A stretch of 64,000 nt of DNA from Sedimenticola_A sp040506425 (lineage in GTDB: Bacteria > Pseudomonadota > Gammaproteobacteria > Chromatiales > Chromatiaceae): contig OZ245051.1 of assembly GCA_965224515.1 (NCBI GenBank), forward strand, positions 3,844,001 through 3,908,000, written 5' to 3'. The first letter of the stretch is position 1, and every line of letters begins with the position of its first letter. Made by a program: the position numbers and the translations under genes. Under the pieces are notes generated by a model. The model saw nothing but the letters and a program-made list of their open reading frames with translations, had not been told where the DNA came from and made no database searches. Positions 35,201 through 42,377 of the stretch are shown here, piece by piece.

Positions 35201-37351
35201 CTGATCATCACCATCACCGCCGTATAGGTGATCATCATCTCTCTCACCAGGACCGAGAGTTTGCTTTGCCTCGTTGGTTGCTGTGAACCCCATCAAGATG
35301 TCATTGCCTGCACCGCCATGCAGCGTGTCGTTCCCCACCTGTCCAAACAGGGTGTCATTCTCACTACCACCGTCGAGATAGTCATTGCCCGCCTGGCCCT
35401 GTAACTGGTCTGCACCCTGCTCACCGTAAACCTTGTCATCTCCGGCATACCCACGCAGGTCATCATTCCCTATGCCGCCCCACAGTCGGTCACTACGGCT
35501 GCTGCCGCCCATCAGGTCGTTACCGTTACCGGCCAGATAATTAACCAAAAGATTACTGTTGAAATACTGGGGATAATTGGCGTAGTAACTGCCATCGAAG
35601 GTATCGTCACCATCCGTGCCAATCAGATAGCCCTTGTTGTTGTAGTTGATCTTTATCTGATCCGGCATCCATTCTAGGAAACCGTTGGGGAGGATATACA
35701 GATGATCCGAGTCGCGTAGCGAACGGTAGTTGCTACCGGGCACAGATTGAATAAGGTTGACCTTACCAGGCCGGGAGGTAACAGGCGCATGGATATGAGG
35801 CGATACTGTTATGCTGGTACTTACTGGCTCATTTTGGAATTCCGGCCCAACCTGCCCATTGCCCTGTGTATAGAAGCCGTAGTCCCTTTGCGGGACAGAT
35901 TGTGATACTTCAACCAGTTCACCTTCATCCAAATGCCCGTCTTCATTGATATCCTGCCAGTAAGAGAGACCCGCGCTCTCGGTAGTACTCAGTTGGCCGT
36001 CACCGTCTGTATCCAGAACCTGAAGCTGTTGATCGGTGATTGATATATTCTGTGCATTGAGCAACACGCCGGTATGGTGGGCAATGGAGGGAGCATTGTC
36101 ATAGTCAGTGCTCTGGCTGTCGTAGAAAGCGCCGATTGGACTGAAACCGAAATCATCTGGAATTGGCGTCCAGATACTTCCGTAGTAGGGTTCGCCCACG
36201 GAATAATCCAGCACATAATCCTGGAAGGCAGTGTACTCTTCGTAAGTAACCCAGCCCTCATTATAATCTTGAAGCATACGTTCTTCTGCATCGAACAGGT
36301 CGCCTATATCCTGAAATGGTGTAGTGGGCTGATTAACTGTAACAAACCCAGAATTCTGATAATTAAAGATTGAGCTATTCTTCCAGGGGCTATAGGAAGG
36401 GATATTGGTTGCTAGCGATTGATAATTATTCGCCTGGTGTGCTTTAAAGTGCGCGATACCGTCATTATGATCTATCAGCATATCTCTGATTTCATTTAGC
36501 TCTGCCGCCTTTTGATCAGATGCCCTGCCACTCCAATCAAATTGACCTATTTCGGGATTCGGCTTTGAGTTATACCAACCGCTATACGTTCCTCCAACAT
36601 AATGCCAACCGTCTACAACGTTTATATCCTGCTGTGTCAGAAAATAATCGGTACTGTGCTCTTTTGAATGCTGGAACAGAAAATGATTTATCAAACCTTC
36701 TGCCAAGGTTCCTGAATCAGACAATAAAGTTTCAACTAACAGAGATTCACCAGCTGCCTGGTTAACTTCATGCTCATAGCCAATAAAATGGAAATTTCCT
36801 GGGGGAAGTGCACTAATCACGCTTCCTTTTTCAGTATAGTTAACGAAGCCATTCGGTACGCCCTTTGGCGTAAGATTGTATTGTACAAGTTGGTTGATAT
36901 ATCCAAATTTATATAGCATTAGACTGGCTTTAGGCGCATCCCAGGAATATCCTTCCCATCCATAGGTATGCGAAAACATCTGTGCGTGGGCACCACCCAA
37001 TGAGTGACCGACCGTGACTACCTCGTAATCCTTATATTGCGGATCATTCTTAACCAGTTGGTTAATCTCATTCGCATATTCCAAGCCATCATGAAACTGC
37101 TCGTGATACCATTCACGGATCCCTAAACTGAGATCAGCAGCGGCATCACCATCGCCATTAGTCCCTGCAGAAGCAAGAACAATGGTTTTTGTTCCTGTAT
37201 TGACATAGGCTTGACCCTGATAGCCGCTTGGAAGGTCTCGACCATCACCAAGCAGTTTAAATCCTATTTTATCAATATCACTACCAGCACGATCCAGCTT
37301 CCCTTTATATGAATCCCGCATCAGCAGGCTAAGTGTCACGTTGTCTGCCAT
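29258..37351 (-). CDS. giant RTX effector-like protein: lipase-like N-domain, RTX repeats, C39-like peptidase segment, C-terminal modules
   Basis: The product has 2697 residues. The ATG at 37351 has AAGGAG upstream. Residues 1-250 resemble an alpha/beta hydrolase of the lipase type, with a VTVGHSLGGAHAQ nucleophile elbow (Ser near 117). Two EF-hand-like loops (DTDGDGQLSTTE, DINEDGHLDEGE) are at 447-479. RTX nonapeptide repeats (GGxGxD) fill 600-1190. A papain-like (C39-type) segment at 1325-1500 has YQGTCGLTS (Cys near 1339), NHAVTL (His near 1444) and an YLADSGRG acidic residue (near 1467). Ig-like or cadherin-like sequence covers 1640-1840, then five modules of about 150 residues with WGRGSG and ILEDGSLL-type signatures (1840-2550), and a final RTX cluster with a C-terminal secretion end (EDQFVF). 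Predicted to be secreted by the adjacent ABC system and to act on lipids or proteins outside the cell. Not a searched assignment. Confidence 0.85.
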   Translation of the reverse strand: MADNVTLSLLMRDSYKGKLDRAGSDIDKIGFKLLGDGRDLPSGYQGQAYVNTGTKTIVLASAGTNGDGDAAADLSLGIREWYHEQFHDGLEYANEINQLVKNDPQYKDYEVVTVGHSLGGAHAQMFSHTYGWEGYSWDAPKASLMLYKFGYINQLVQYNLTPKGVPNGFVNYTEKGSVISALPPGNFHFIGYEHEVNQAAGESLLVETLLSDSGTLAEGLINHFLFQHSKEHSTDYFLTQQDINVVDGWHYVGGTYSGWYNSKPNPEIGQFDWSGRASDQKAAELNEIRDMLIDHNDGIAHFKAHQANNYQSLATNIPSYSPWKNSSIFNYQNSGFVTVNQPTTPFQDIGDLFDAEERMLQDYNEGWVTYEEYTAFQDYVLDYSVGEPYYGSIWTPIPDDFGFSPIGAFYDSQSTDYDNAPSIAHHTGVLLNAQNISITDQQLQVLDTDGDGQLSTTESAGLSYWQDINEDGHLDEGELVEVSQSVPQRDYGFYTQGNGQVGPEFQNEPVSTSITVSPHIHAPVTSRPGKVNLIQSVPGSNYRSLRDSDHLYILPNGFLEWMPDQIKINYNNKGYLIGTDGDDTFDGSYYANYPQYFNSNLLVNYLAGNGNDLMGGSSRSDRLWGGIGNDDLRGYAGDDKVYGEQGADQLQGQAGNDYLDGGSENDTLFGQVGNDTLHGGAGNDILMGFTATNEAKQTLGPGERDDDHLYGGDGDDQLHGGLGTDYLDGGLGNDELDGGAGNDLLHGGTGNDQLQGQSGNDRLLGESGDDKLFGQVGDDTLWGGEGNDILNGFTATNETKQTLSAGESDNDVLYGEGGNDKLWGGLGNDKLVGGTGNDLVDGSAGDDHLWGGDGQDQLQGGDGADMLDGGTDDDILIAGSGNDTLFGGGGVDELQGNEGDDRLHGENDNDKLFGQVGNDTLLGGNGDDILVGFTASNDAKQSLGDGEVDNDLLYGEDGNDNIYGGYGNDLIDGGNGNDILLGEDGDDHLWGAEGDDEIQGNTGNDRLSGGTGQDNLFGQVGDDTIWGGDGNDFLMGFTANNETKQSLNAGETDDDILYGGGGSDALLGGLGQDDLYGGTGRDELQGGVGDDKLYGEEGDDNLFGQVGDDVLYGGEGNDFLGGFTASNETKQWLGFWESDNDHLYGGGGSDVLVGGFGDDYLDGGAGSDVMAGGEGDDVYVVNSVNDTIYETSNEGYDRVVANTNYLLNANIEELRLLEGFDIHGTGNAQDNLIIGNSSANILDGVTGADTMIGGFGDDIYYVDDAGDVVEESNGQGMDTVQSSIDITLGDNVEHLVLLDYSKPEKGLVDGQDVLVFGYPKRNELDYMQGDAVEGYQGTCGLTSIANLLTLTGQPTTESDVVNVAIDNNWAVNDPDLPAYKLGGSNVFGQQAILDSYGISNDVVFGYNEAGIANLLRGGRAVILAVNAGKLWSDTNYIGSGAVNHAVTLTGAVHNADSGELLGFYLADSGRGKVGDMTRFVDIESFRNAADVPSAYAIHTLDPVRLWDEDIDGSGNNKDNSIVGNRGSNVLTGMAGADELYGEAGGDILVGGHGDDKLSGGTGDDVYRFNLGDGHDTVEDEDGTDTLMFGEGILPDNVVVTIDGADLVLVIDDQNSVRIKDSADGTVERVLFFDGTLWHVRADGSGVNTESSGYVYIAGESEEGKVLKAVNTIDDADGIGDISYQWQISDDGAFWTDVEGAQSVDLFLANEHVGNYMRVVASYIDGRGNHESVVALSTSKVMDVNDAPVVAKATEDQEVSSGNSWHYELPDDTFWDADGDSLQFSAELGGGDPLPEWMLFDSHSITFSGTPPQEFNGDIALRVLASDGRDTAAADFTLTVNPLHKIFHWGYGLDDDVISGVGKVRNKKFYEVDSLQFMEGVDAGDITWWRSEANLMATISSQAHGKETLTIQNWFSRKNHKVDEIKLHDGTMLDMNNIESILVIPGSESDDALYGVDQRDDLINGFGGDDSLYGNGGNDTLDGGSGDDSLTGGAGNDVYLWGRGSGSDTIHDYDAADRRDSTHVDTLVFGEGVSAEDIAWSRQDDNLVAALTNSDGEEESLTLKGWFVVSHNQVEEIRLNDGSLLDKSVIESSIMIRNTEYDDRLYGLTDKDDLMYGLGGNDYLDGESGDDSLDGGSGDDQLVGGAGNDIYLWGRGSGNDTIRDYDYSDYRNSNHIDTLQFGEGVDAEDIVWSRVGNDLKATVIDQEGGSEALTIKDWYLAGYHQVEQIRMHDGLMLSKETIEASIVMQSTETNDWLYGSAANDLLDGLGGDDYLYGESGNDTLDGGIGDDHLDGGAGDDIYKWGRGAGSDTIVDDNYVDRRKLSHADTLQFGEGIVAGDIIWSRLGSDLIASLQNQNGANEKLTLKDWFIGERYQVEKIELHDGTLLKKGDIEASIQIVATDSDDKLYGMNGQGDSINGLGGNDYLYGDSGNDILNGGAGDDHLEGGAGSDTYMWGRGSGNDTIVDYDFADRRDHTHSDTLRFGEGIDVEDISWSLSGRDLKASLTADSGIKETLTLKNWYFRSHHQVENIMLNDGSLLDKSDIEASAATEGSAAGDILYGSDSKADVIYGLGGDDRMYGDYGDDTLIGGSGSDHLCGDGGKDLLTGGAGADVLRGGFGEDVFQYQALSDSTLGAVDIIVDFQKNVDVIDLQALSTTYSDLSITESGDFTDIELIDSGFAIRLSGNHGDVTEDQFVF
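29705..31840 (-). repeat. five tandem RTX-associated modules of about 150 residues
   Basis: Within the RTX gene, five copies of a module carry the signature WGRGSGSDTI, DTLxFGEG, DIxWSR, a LTLKxWF core and HQVExIxLxDGSLL. They start near residues 1846, 1999, 2153, 2303 and 2455. The first is the most divergent. They fit the haemolysin-related repeats found after RTX arrays. Confidence 0.85.
33956..35350 (-). repeat. long-period repeat inside the first RTX array
   Basis: The first RTX array contains a second, longer rhythm. The string LFGQVGxDTLxGGxGNDxLxGFTAxNExKQ recurs five times, near residues 669, 773, 913, 1017 and 1102, each followed by a xGExDxDxLYGG segment. Spacing of 85-140 residues indicates duplication of blocks, each with about ten nonapeptides. 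Confidence 0.8.
36999..37230 (-). repeat. RTX gene 5' segment, shared with the orphan copy
   Basis: This 232-bp part of the RTX gene (lipase-like domain, residues of about 42-118) is almost identical to 39648-39878 in the truncated orphan. The match ends at the lipase nucleophile motif GHS. Confidence 0.8.
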
Positions 37352-37392
37352 CACCTTTCTCCTTGAAACTATTCAGCTAATTACTGCTGGAA

Positions 37393-38403
37393 TTATTGTG
37401 ATAACCACCGAACGATCTTCGACCAGAATCCAGGTCTGTTTTCTTCTTCTGTATTTCGTGTGGTGTTTACTTTCGCAAGGTTATTCTGCACCTCACTCTG
37501 CAGACTCCGATAATGGCGCTGTGATTTATCATGTTCACGCAACTTATCCATGTATTCATCAGGTAGAACTACTTTGTGTGGCGGAGCACCAGAACCCCAT
37601 AGGTCATATCGCTTCTGTTTTTCTAATTCATATTTACGCCTATTAATGCTTCCGTCTGGGAATCGGTATATCGGCTCGTCTGTATCTGGAAGTGGATCAA
37701 GAAAATAGATACGCGCGGGTTTCATTACATTGGGCAGCATGCAACTTCTTAGTTCGATCAGATCCAGACCCTTAAAAAAATCCCGGCGATACTCACGCAC
37801 ATACATCGGACCCTGACCTGAAAATACCTGCGTGCGTCCGTGTTTTTCTGTGGGTGGACCTTCGACGAACACTACTGACCGAAGGCCCACAGAACCAAGA
37901 CGCACATAGCGCCGATCATTTAACTCATCAAACCAATACCAATGATCCTCTTCTATCTGGGCTGAAAGAAAACCCATCGAACTATCCCAGTCCTGCCACT
38001 CTGAAGGCTTTTGTGATTCCCATGGCAGCTTGCGACCATCTTCATCTTTCAAGTACACATCAAAGATACAGTAGATATTCGGCCTACACTGCTCTTCATC
38101 TCCAAAATAACCACAGGTTTCTGTATTGGAACTCTCTATTCTAAAAGCAACAGCTTCTGCACCTTTAAGAGAATCATCTATCCACTTTTCAGGCATTCCA
38201 AAGCGTTCTGCAAATGAACTTGTATAAACCCATACATTTGGGTCTTTAAGATAAGTATCACTACCTTTTCTTGGCTTTATATTGATCTCATAATCATAGG
38301 GTTCAAATTTGTAACCATACGGCACATAGTTTTCTGCTCTTGCAGTACCCACAGTGCAAGCAAACATCAGATATCCTATAAGCACTAATCCATATTTCTT
38401 CAT
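37393..38403 (-). CDS. periplasmic protein, candidate immunity partner (copy A)
   Basis: A 336-residue protein with a signal peptide ending in TARAENY. GGAAAGG lies upstream of the ATG. The body has a conserved DPNVWVYTSSFAERFGMPEKW segment, Cys-rich TCGYFGDEEQC and a SMGFLSAQIEEDHWYWF segment. Its first about 240 residues are nearly identical to the product of 40106-41053. The C-terminal about 95 residues differ completely and carry different charged helices. It is 41 bp ahead of the RTX gene, so it is expressed with it. It matches no family I can name. A protective (immunity) role for the lipase-like domain is an inference from position, export signal and duplication. Confidence 0.6.
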   Translation of the reverse strand: MKKYGLVLIGYLMFACTVGTARAENYVPYGYKFEPYDYEINIKPRKGSDTYLKDPNVWVYTSSFAERFGMPEKWIDDSLKGAEAVAFRIESSNTETCGYFGDEEQCRPNIYCIFDVYLKDEDGRKLPWESQKPSEWQDWDSSMGFLSAQIEEDHWYWFDELNDRRYVRLGSVGLRSVVFVEGPPTEKHGRTQVFSGQGPMYVREYRRDFFKGLDLIELRSCMLPNVMKPARIYFLDPLPDTDEPIYRFPDGSINRRKYELEKQKRYDLWGSGAPPHKVVLPDEYMDKLREHDKSQRHYRSLQSEVQNNLAKVNTTRNTEEENRPGFWSKIVRWLSQ

Positions 38404-38543
38404 CGATTAACCTTTCCACCAACAGCAATATATTTATGTAATAACGATTACCATAGTTTTTTTATGTTCCATTAAGCCCTTGAAAAATATTTATGGGCCG
38501 CTATGATCCTTCTGCTCCTCGATCAATAAAAGTGAATCGATAT
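37693..38543 (-). repeat. 851-bp duplication, copy A
   Basis: This block covers most of the 336-residue gene and its leader up to a remnant of a lipoprotein 3' end. It is almost identical to 40343-41193. The 38503-38543 part corresponds to the coding end of the lipoprotein gene at 41140, but here has no gene upstream, so copy A is the derived one or has lost its lipoprotein. Confidence 0.9.
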
Positions 38544-38544
38544 A

Positions 38545-38733
38545 CTAATTGAGCTGATATTCTATCTGCAGGCGCAGCATTTTGGCTTGGGCGTAGGCGT
38601 CAACTTTCTCAACCTCTTCGCCTGCATAAGAATCTACGAAGCTGTCCATCGCTGCTTTGAGGTTGAGCCTATCGGCCCTTAATGAGTCATACTGGTCTTG
38701 CCACTGTTGGGCTTTGTCAAATGGTGTAGTCAT
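38545..38733 (-). CDS. small alpha-helical protein of unknown function
   Basis: A 62-residue polar protein starting at an ATG with AAGGA eleven bases upstream. It has a Trp/Gln-rich start (PFDKAQQWQDQYDSL), a predicted helix and no Cys or signal peptide. The stop is two bases from the edge of the 851-bp duplication, so the end of the gene may have been created by the rearrangement. It lies 18 bp after the Sel1-like lipoprotein gene. The function is unknown. Confidence 0.5.
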   Translation of the reverse strand: MTTPFDKAQQWQDQYDSLRADRLNLKAAMDSFVDSYAGEEVEKVDAYAQAKMLRLQIEYQLN

Positions 38734-38751
38734 GGTTTACATTCCTTGTAT

Positions 38752-39564
38752 TCAGTTCAAAGGCTGTTCAGGTCCGGACGGCTGTTCACACCAACTGTCT
38801 GGATCGTAGGGAGTAAAGGAGGTAATACCTTTTTTCTTGGCCATCTGTGTCTGATCTTTCATATCGACCCGATAGGTAATTGATCGGCCAGTGTCGTATT
38901 CTGGACGTTGGGCAATGGCGTACCAGCAGAGAGCCTTTCCAAGGTCAAGAGGGTATGCTCCTCGGCCCGATGCATAGCCACTCGTAAGTTGAAGTTGCGA
39001 TGTGTGATTACCCAGTTTGGCGGCAACAATTTCTAGACTGATAGCATCAGCATACCGCTTCTCTCGGTGGGCCTTTGTCGCATAATGTCGGGCACACCCA
39101 GGAAAGTGCTGAGACGCTGAGCGTTCTCGATATACCGCTCTTTTACGTGAACTGAGCTTGTCCCACTTAGCTCCTGCCCATACATATAAACACTGTGCTG
39201 CGGCGTCACCCTGATCGGCCAGCACCTTCAGGTGGCCCCATGCCTCGCGGTCGAAAGGCATATTCCAGTCTATACCCCGGATATTGAGGAGCCTGATCGT
39301 AAGCTCAGCTATCTCATAACCGTCGTCGGCCATTTGTTTAATCAAGTTGTAACGCATTTCTTGACTACGCCCCTCCCAACCACTGTTACGAACAGCAATC
39401 TCGTTGAACAAACGCAGATCAACCTTGACACGCTGTTCTTCGGTAAAGGGATTACGCAAAGGCGATTCGTCTTGGGAACTAGCCGGAGAGCATGCTGACA
39501 GAAAAGTCAGAATAAACAGGGTAGTATATAAGAGTACCCAGTTATTTATGGTGATATTTTTCAT
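38752..39564 (-). CDS. Sel1-repeat-like lipoprotein
   Basis: The start at 39564 (MKNITINNWVLLYT) places a LTFLSAC lipobox at Cys25, so this is a predicted lipoprotein. An in-frame start 20 codons upstream is likelier noise. The mature part has helical Sel1-like repeats (VLADQGDAAAQCLYVWAGAK and AKLGNHTSQLQLTSGYASGRGA, the latter split by a Tyr-Pro-Leu-Asp turn), with Cys residues that may pair. Sel1-like lipoproteins are known next to some lipase effectors as protective proteins (for example the immunity genes of the PldB phospholipase in Pseudomonas). It sits between the duplicated blocks. Confidence 0.6.
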   Translation of the reverse strand: MKNITINNWVLLYTTLFILTFLSACSPASSQDESPLRNPFTEEQRVKVDLRLFNEIAVRNSGWEGRSQEMRYNLIKQMADDGYEIAELTIRLLNIRGIDWNMPFDREAWGHLKVLADQGDAAAQCLYVWAGAKWDKLSSRKRAVYRERSASQHFPGCARHYATKAHREKRYADAISLEIVAAKLGNHTSQLQLTSGYASGRGAYPLDLGKALCWYAIAQRPEYDTGRSITYRVDMKDQTQMAKKKGITSFTPYDPDSWCEQPSGPEQPLN

Positions 39565-39633
39565 CTTTTCTTTGTTATCCATAATCTGGCATGCAATAGA
39601 AAGCCTATGTCTATACGGTGACACTGGTCGATT

Positions 39634-39999
39634 TCAATTGATCGGGAATGAGTGACCGACCGTGACTACCTCGTAGTCATTATATTGCGGATCATTCTTA
39701 ACCAGTTGGTTAATCTCATTCGCATATTCCAAGCCATCATGAAACTGCTCGTGATACCATTCTCGGATCCCTAAACTGAGATCAGCAGCGGCATCACCAT
39801 CGCCATTAGTCCCTGCAGAAGCAAGAACAATGGTTTTTGTTCCTGTATTGACATAAGTTTGACCCTGATAGCCGCTGGGCATGTCACGACCCTTGTCTAG
39901 CTTAGTAAACCCTAGCTTCTTAATCTCACGATCACCCCGCTCATGCTCACTATTGTAAGAATCTCTCATTAACAAACTGAGCGTCACATTATTAGTCAT
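39634..39999 (-). pseudogene. truncated copy of the RTX N-terminal domain
   Basis: This encodes 121 residues that start as in the RTX protein (NNVTLSLLMRDSY versus DNVTLSLLMRDSY), differ at residues 14-40, and are then almost identical from PSGYQG to VTVGHS. It ends with FPIN and a stop, exactly at the lipase nucleophile motif. It cannot be a complete hydrolase, so it is either an inactive orphan or a recombination donor. A gapped SD (GGATATGGAATA) precedes the ATG. The order with the neighbouring gene repeats that of the full locus. Confidence 0.75.
39648..39878 (-). repeat. orphan copy of the RTX 5' segment
   Basis: The part of the orphan that is nearly identical to 36999-37230. Upstream of it (39879-40342) the sequence is diverged from the equivalent 37231-37692, then identity resumes at 40343. 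Confidence 0.8.
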
Positions 40000-40105
40000 T
40001 ATTCCATATCCTTATTGAATTTCTCATACTGAACAGTCAGTTTTATTCTGACATCCACTGTTCAAATCTTTCCCAAAGGCTTAGCTTGTTATGTTTTCGG
40101 ATAAC

Positions 40106-41053
40106 CTATTTATTCTTCTCTGTCATATATCGTTCCAAAGCCTTTTTAGCCAGACTTCGGTGATACCGATTCGCCTTATCATGATCACGAACCCTATACA
40201 TGTAGGCATCTGGTAAATTCACTTTGTGGGGAGGTGTTCCATCATCCATATTTTCATTTTGAATCCTCTCATCCGCCTCAAGTGCTATATAATCAATCTC
40301 TCCATTAAACCCTCTGTATTTTGGCTCATACATATCAGGCAATGGATCAAGAAAATAGATACGCGCGGGTTTCATTACATTGGGCAGCATGCAACTTCTT
40401 AGTTCGATCAGATCCAGACCCTTAAAAAAATCCCGGCGATACTCACGCACATACATCGGACCCTGACCTGAAAATACCTGCGTGCGTCCGTGTTTTTCTG
40501 TGGGTGGACCTTCGACGAACACTACTGACCGAAGGCCCACAGAACCAAGACGCACATAGCGCCGATCATTTAACTCATCAAACCAATACCAATGATCCTC
40601 TTCTATCTGGGCTGAAAGAAAACCCATCGAACTATCCCAGTCCTGCCACTCTGAAGGCTTTTGTGATTCCCATGGCAGCTTGCGACCATCTTCATCTTTC
40701 AAGTACACATCAAAGATACAGTAGATATTCGGCCTACACTGCTCTTCATCTCCAAAATAACCACAGGTTTCTGTATTGGAACTCTCTATTCTAAAAGCAA
40801 CAGCTTCTGCACCTTTAAGAGAATCATCTATCCACTTTTCAGGCATTCCAAAGCGTTCTGCAAATGAACTTGTATAAACCCATACATTTGGGTCTTTAAG
40901 ATAAGTATCACTACCTTTTCTTGGCTTTATATTGATCTCATAACCATAGGGTTCAAATTTGTAACCATACGGCACATAGTTTTCTGCTCTTGCAGTACCC
41001 ACAGTGCAAGCAAACATCAGATACCCTATAAGCACTAATCCATATTTCTTCAT
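40106..41053 (-). CDS. periplasmic protein, candidate immunity partner (copy B)
   Basis: A 315-residue protein whose first about 240 residues are nearly identical to the 336-residue copy A (one change seen: YGYEI instead of YDYEI). The tail, about 75 residues, ends in KVNLPDAYMYRVRDHDKAN and a Lys-rich helix, unlike copy A. The signal peptide ends in TARAENY and GGAAAGG is upstream of the ATG. It stands directly ahead of the orphan RTX segment, mirroring the copy A/RTX pair. Function is inferred as for copy A. Confidence 0.6.
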   Translation of the reverse strand: MKKYGLVLIGYLMFACTVGTARAENYVPYGYKFEPYGYEINIKPRKGSDTYLKDPNVWVYTSSFAERFGMPEKWIDDSLKGAEAVAFRIESSNTETCGYFGDEEQCRPNIYCIFDVYLKDEDGRKLPWESQKPSEWQDWDSSMGFLSAQIEEDHWYWFDELNDRRYVRLGSVGLRSVVFVEGPPTEKHGRTQVFSGQGPMYVREYRRDFFKGLDLIELRSCMLPNVMKPARIYFLDPLPDMYEPKYRGFNGEIDYIALEADERIQNENMDDGTPPHKVNLPDAYMYRVRDHDKANRYHRSLAKKALERYMTEKNK

Positions 41054-41193
41054 CGATTAACCTTTCCACCAACAGCAATATATTTATGTAATAACGATTA
41101 CCATAGTTTTTTCTGTTCCATTAAGCCCTTGGAAAATATTTATGGGCCGCTATGATCCTTCTGCTCCTCGAGCAATAAAAGTGAATCGATATT
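40343..41193 (-). repeat. 851-bp duplication, copy B
   Basis: Nearly identical to 37693-38543. Its upstream 3' part includes the coding end of the lipoprotein gene at 41140-42036 (LLLLEEQKDHSGP), so copy B keeps the ancestral order lipoprotein, periplasmic protein, RTX. Confidence 0.9.
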
Positions 41194-42036
41194 GTTATTC
41201 AGTTTTTGAAGTAATGTGGGTGGCGGTGGGACGTAGTCTCGAAAGTGGTCTTTTTTACCGCCTGGTTTTACTCTTGAGTCATAGATATACATACTGATAT
41301 CATCATTCACCAGGACATCCACATTGAAGTTCTGCGATTCGATCTTATCTGTGCCGTGATCACCATCGCCTCCCAAAGGGATGCAGGTGAAGCTCGCCCT
41401 ATTAGTGCTCACATAGAAATCCGTATGGCACTCAATACGACTGCCACGGGCTAGGCGGTAGTAGTGTTTGCCTGTCTTTGGGTAGGTAAATCCCGAATGA
41501 AGTCGTCCTCCACCTATACCAGTTCTAGTACCTGTATATACGTCAAGGGGAATTTTATGTGTTCCTAACAGGGTTATATCCGCATACCGATCATCCCTAT
41601 AATCTCGTTGAATGCGTATAACTGTATCTACATACTCATATCCACATTTGTTTTTTTTCACATAATCAATAGGCAGAGACACTCTGAAGTGATTACTTTC
41701 ATCTGGCACAATATTCTCAAACTCCCAATCCAGTAAGCCTTTGCGACTGGCAGTATTGAAATCTGATCGTGTGCATTCCGCTCGCCTTTTACCTGAATAC
41801 TCTGTCGGTCTGTATGTTGTTCTAACCCAGGCCGACAATCTCGGATCAATAGTGCCGGTAACGGTGATGGTGCGCACATCCGGCCCATATTCCACAGGCC
41901 GGGTACGACTGGATTCTGAAGGTGTTTTGTCTGAGTCACAGCCGCTAATTGCAACCAGAATGAGACAACACAAAATCAATGTAGTGACCTTGTGTGTTCC
42001 TGTTGATGACTTTGCGGTTTTGTAGAGGTTGAGCAT
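41140..42036 (-). CDS. lipoprotein of unknown function at the island head
   Basis: A 298-residue lipoprotein with LVAISGC lipobox (Cys33) and GGATGACC before the ATG. It has Cys residues that may pair (RRAECTRSD, KNKCGYEY, SRIECHTDF, SFTCIPLGG) and long beta-strand sequence (VRTITVTGTIDPRLSAWV) ending in a helical tail with LQKLNNNIDSLLLLEEQ. The last 55 bp are repeated in copy A of the duplication, so its 3' end marks the duplication edge. No family is recognised. Expression with the downstream periplasmic gene is likely. Confidence 0.55.
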   Translation of the reverse strand: MLNLYKTAKSSTGTHKVTTLILCCLILVAISGCDSDKTPSESSRTRPVEYGPDVRTITVTGTIDPRLSAWVRTTYRPTEYSGKRRAECTRSDFNTASRKGLLDWEFENIVPDESNHFRVSLPIDYVKKNKCGYEYVDTVIRIQRDYRDDRYADITLLGTHKIPLDVYTGTRTGIGGGRLHSGFTYPKTGKHYYRLARGSRIECHTDFYVSTNRASFTCIPLGGDGDHGTDKIESQNFNVDVLVNDDISMYIYDSRVKPGGKKDHFRDYVPPPPTLLQKLNNNIDSLLLLEEQKDHSGP

Positions 42037-42185
42037 TAATGGTCATCCATTGCCATGTTGCTTTGTTTTGGGTACTTCCATACCAATAATAGGAAGTGTA
42101 TTCCTATTTTCGAGCGGCAGTCAAACACCCTTGAACGGTCTTACCATATAACTAAACCGTTAAAGTACTATTCAGTCAGGTTCTG

Positions 42186-42353
42186 CTATCTCGAATACTG
42201 GAATGTATTATCCGCAGCGGGTGGTCGTTCATAATTAACGCTGTCACTTTCAATAATCACAATGTATGCCAGCAATTTTTTCGTCTGCATCGGATCATCC
42301 AGTCCTGTGTAACGTCCGATAGCCAACTCTCGCATCGGGATGGTTATCCTCAT
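42186..42353 (-). CDS. very small hypothetical ORF beside the right border
   Basis: A 55-residue frame (ATG at 42353, TAG at 42186) with IPMRELAIGRYTGLD and LLAYIVIIESDSVNYERP. It is intact but has only weak SD support, and its upstream DNA runs into the 112-bp repeat, so it could be the 3' part of a cut gene. It has no family. Nothing else is seen in 42037-42377. Confidence 0.3.
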   Translation of the reverse strand: MRITIPMRELAIGRYTGLDDPMQTKKLLAYIVIIESDSVNYERPPAADNTFQYSR

Positions 42354-42377
42354 TACAGGGTCAGGCTCTGTTCCCTA

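Noticed and set aside
26063..42377. Integrase or transposase responsible for the island
   Set aside because: No frame in this stretch shows integrase, recombinase or DDE motifs. The only genes are those listed.
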